DNA of 64,000 bases, from assembly GCA_034189505.1 (NCBI GenBank), contig JAXHUR010000001.1, positions 74,965 to 138,964 of the forward strand, given 5' to 3'. The DNA is from Geoalkalibacter_A sp034189505 (GTDB lineage Bacteria; Desulfobacterota; Desulfuromonadia; Desulfuromonadales; Geoalkalibacteraceae). The position numbers and the translations under genes are program-made. Shown one piece after another: positions 62,360-64,000 of this stretch; positions within the stretch are counted from its first letter, which is position 1; the number at the start of each line of letters is the position of its first letter. Under the pieces are notes generated by a model, which saw only the letters and a list, made by a program, of their open reading frames with translations, was not told where the DNA came from and ran no database searches.

Positions 62360-63553
62360 ATGCTTGAGAAATTTTTNNNNNNNNNNNNNNNNNNNNNNNN
62401 NNNNNNNNNNNNNNNNNNNNNNNNNNNNNNNNNNNNNNNNNNNNNNNNNNNNNNNNNNNNNNNNNNNNNNNNNNNNGTTCCCCTGATGATGGCGCCCGGG
62501 ATGGGCCTCAACGCCTTTTTCGCCTACACCCTGGTCCTTGGGGAGGGGCTGACGTGGCAGACGGCGCTGGGGGTTGTCTTCCTCTCCGGCACTTTCTTTT
62601 TTTTGCTGACACTTCTCGGCGTGCGCAAACGCCTGGTGCAAGCCATCCCGACCTCGCTGCGACTTGCCACATCGGTGGGGATCGGCCTCTTCATCACCTT
62701 CATCGGGATGCAAAATCTTGGTCTTGTGGTGCAGAGCCAAGCAGTCCTGGTAAAGCTGGGTTCCCTGACGCCGGAGGTCCTTCTGGGTCTTGGCGGACTG
62801 GTTGCCATCGCGCTGCTGGAGCGACTGCATGTACGAGGTTCCATTCTTATCGCCATTCTCGGCACCGCGCTGGTTGGAATGTTCTTTGGGCTGACCCCTT
62901 TTCCCGACAGCATCGTTGCGCCTCCACCGTCCATAACGCCCCTGGCGTTTTCCCTGGATATCTGGGGCGCCATGAAAATTTCCCTCTGGGCCAGCATCTT
63001 CTCCTTCATGTTTGTCGACCTGTTTGACAGCCTTGGAACAATGCTGGCCGTTTGTCGCGAGGCGGGTCTCTCTGATCGTGAAGGTCGAATTCCAGGCCTT
63101 TCCCGTATGCTGACCGCAGATGCTCTGGCCACGGTGGGCGGCGCTCTTTTAGGGACGAGCACCACGACCGCCTATGTCGAATCGGCAAGTGGCGTAGCTG
63201 ATGGCGGACGAACCGGCTTGACTTCGGTTTTCACCGCGCTTTTATTTTTTCTTGCGGCTTTTTTCACTCCCCTGATCGCAGCGGTCCCCCCCTATGCCAC
63301 CGCTCCCGCCCTCATGGCAGTGGGGCTTTTTATGATGCGCGGGATCGGCCAGATCGACTTTTATGATTTCGAGGAAGGCCTGCCGGCGTTTCTGACTCTG
63401 GTCCTGATGCCGCTGACCTACTCCATTGCCACGGGGCTTGCCTTCGGTTTCATCTCTTTCGTTCTGCTGAAAATCTGCCTCGGCAAATGGCGGAGCTGCG
63501 ACCCGTTCCTTATGGCCGCAGCCCTGTTGTCGTTGATCAGTCTTCTGGTCTGA
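62360..63553 (+). CDS. NCS2-family purine permease (AzgA/guanine-hypoxanthine type), interrupted by assembly gap
   Basis: A membrane transporter of the AzgA-like branch. MLEKF is the usual family start (ATG 62360). After the gap come LMMAPGMGLNAFFAYTLVLG, PTSLRLATSVGIGLFITFIG, FVDLFDSLGTMLAVCREAGL and LLGTSTTTAYVESASGVADG, ending YSIATGLAFGFISF. Positions 62377-62476 are exactly 100 N. The ORF reads through by chance of frame, but family members have roughly 75 residues between MLEKF and APGMGLN, so the true missing stretch is probably about 200 bases. It fits the purine salvage enzymes elsewhere in the window. Confidence 0.88.
   Translation: MLEKFXXXXXXXXXXXXXXXXXXXXXXXXXXXXXXXXXXVPLMMAPGMGLNAFFAYTLVLGEGLTWQTALGVVFLSGTFFFLLTLLGVRKRLVQAIPTSLRLATSVGIGLFITFIGMQNLGLVVQSQAVLVKLGSLTPEVLLGLGGLVAIALLERLHVRGSILIAILGTALVGMFFGLTPFPDSIVAPPPSITPLAFSLDIWGAMKISLWASIFSFMFVDLFDSLGTMLAVCREAGLSDREGRIPGLSRMLTADALATVGGALLGTSTTTAYVESASGVADGGRTGLTSVFTALLFFLAAFFTPLIAAVPPYATAPALMAVGLFMMRGIGQIDFYDFEEGLPAFLTLVLMPLTYSIATGLAFGFISFVLLKICLGKWRSCDPFLMAAALLSLISLLV
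62377..62476. other. Assembly gap (100 N)
   Basis: Exactly 100 undetermined bases, the conventional placeholder for a scaffold gap of unknown size. It falls inside the 5' part of the NCS2 permease gene. Confidence 0.99.
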
Positions 63554-63842
63554 TGCGTAAAGTGCCCGTTTTCAAAACCACCCCCATGAAAACCGTATCC
63601 TCATGCACTGTGGCGCTCGAGAATTCTGATCCTCTACTCCTTTAACGTAACCTGGCTCCCGGCAGCCCAGGCTTTCTGCAGAGCCTCAATCCCGGCCCTG
63701 CAACCGGCGCTTGCAGCATACTGGATCGTTTCCGTCTTGATTCCTGAGGGCTGACCCGGATCGCTGGCCAGACGCGGCAAATGCAATAAGACTGTTGACC
63801 CGAGGAGAACTTCCCACTATAATTCCTTCGCTTTTGTCCCAA
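63554..63842. other. Intergenic stretch before tRNA-Leu, possible gene remnant
   Basis: No complete gene. On the minus strand 63634-63816 is open for 61 codons without ATG and reads protein-like (LPRLASDPGQPSGIKTETIQ, then AAGSQVTLKE and stop). It may be the 3' remnant of a lost gene or chance. The plus strand carries the tRNA promoter at the right end. Confidence 0.4.
63795..63823 (+). promoter_or_regulatory. Near-consensus sigma70 promoter of tRNA-Leu
   Basis: TTGACC, 17 bases, TATAAT, 19 bases before the mature tRNA 5' end. Five of six -35 and all -10 positions match consensus with optimal spacing, typical of a stable RNA promoter. Confidence 0.85.
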
Positions 63843-63929
63843 GGGGGCGTGGTGAAACTGGTAGACGCACTGGACTCAAAATCCAGCGGACGCAAGTCCA
63901 TGTCGGTTCGACTCCGACCGCCCCCACCA
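63843..63929 (+). tRNA. tRNA-Leu (anticodon CAA)
   Basis: An 87-base class II tRNA with encoded CCA. The acceptor stem GGGGGCG/CGCCCCC, the anticodon stem CTGGA/TCCAG with loop CTCAAAA (anticodon CAA, reads UUG), a variable arm (CGGACGCAAGTCCATG) and the T arm GTCGGTTCGACTCCGAC are all readable. It has its own promoter and a terminator about 30 bases behind. Confidence 0.96.
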
Positions 63930-63960
63930 CTTAACATTCCGACAACATCCGAAACAGAAC

Positions 63961-63990
63961 AAAAGGCCCTGAGAAATCGGGGCCTTTTGT
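63961..63990 (+). terminator. Rho-independent terminator after tRNA-Leu
   Basis: Stem AAAAGGCCC/GGGCCTTTT (9 bp) with a 10-base loop and a TTTTGTTT tail. Confidence 0.88.
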
Positions 63991-64000
63991 TTATCATCAA

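Noticed and set aside
63686..64000. 104-codon minus-strand ORF across the tRNA
   Set aside because: It runs through tRNA-Leu in antisense, and the peptide GGGGRSRTDMDLRPLDF is the typical false translation of a tRNA.

Overview
The window is a GC-rich bacterial chromosome segment with housekeeping gene content. It most resembles a Desulfuromonadales/Geobacter-type member of the Desulfobacterota (old Deltaproteobacteria). The reasons are a short ArgA-type N-acetylglutamate synthase, several REC-first hybrid histidine kinases, a diheme c-type cytochrome fused to a CydA-like membrane domain, and the order ndk-rlmN-(mtnP-pfkB)-pilF-rodZ. The genus is an inference. I see no phage, insertion sequence, integron or CRISPR array. 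Nearly all genes lie on the minus strand in tightly packed operons, many with ATGA or GTGA stop/start overlaps. The plus-strand genes are an L,D-transpeptidase, an LpxH-like phosphoesterase, pfkA, rarA, and the right-hand block ppiD-purC-lipoprotein-NCS2 permease-tRNA-Leu.

Layout. 1-6.1 kb: YhaM-like nuclease (cut by the window edge), COG2509 flavoprotein, REC-histidine kinase, Usp, single-domain response regulator, purine nucleoside phosphorylase and a zinc-ribbon/REC protein. 6.1-12 kb: rodZ, a pilF-like TPR lipoprotein, an unknown gene, a PfkB kinase, mtnP, rlmN and ndk. 12.2-22 kb: KefB-type antiporter; L,D-transpeptidase facing a small alanine-rich lipoprotein that ends in lysine; rdgB-rph-amidase; DHH phosphoesterase; a TIGR00725-type protein; a decayed copper ATPase; a TPR protein. 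22-29 kb: split nucleoside-recognition membrane genes, CoA-binding protein, LpxH, YihY, a YkgJ-like protein, DUF3820 and recQ. 29-37 kb: a two-gene bd-oxidase-like cytochrome, a catalytic/non-catalytic M16 peptidase pair and lon. 37-47 kb: pfkA, deoB-deoC-argJ, a hybrid kinase, secA and an M23 peptidase. 47-58.5 kb: short argA, recN, nadK, rarA, the radical SAM gene amrS, and the rod-shape cluster mreBCD-mrdA-rodA. 58.7-64 kb: ppiD, purC, a TPR lipoprotein, an NCS2 purine permease broken by a 100-N assembly gap, and tRNA-Leu(CAA).

Two themes recur. One is envelope growth and shape (RodZ, MreBCD, PBP2, RodA, amidase, L,D-transpeptidase/lipoprotein, M23, LpxH). The other is nucleoside salvage and nucleotide hygiene (PNP, MtnP, PfkB kinase, DeoB, DeoC, RdgB, Ndk, NCS2 permease).

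The observations most worth following up are: (i) the CydA-like gene pair at 29.0-31.7 kb, whose two subunits look like paralogues of each other and one of which carries two c-type heme motifs; (ii) a roughly 38-nt stem-loop repeat found three times directly behind minus-strand genes; (iii) the L,D-transpeptidase/Lpp-like pair; (iv) the copA remnant. Nothing here proves a wholly new system. Start sites were chosen by reading for ribosome-binding sites, and several use GTG or TTG.
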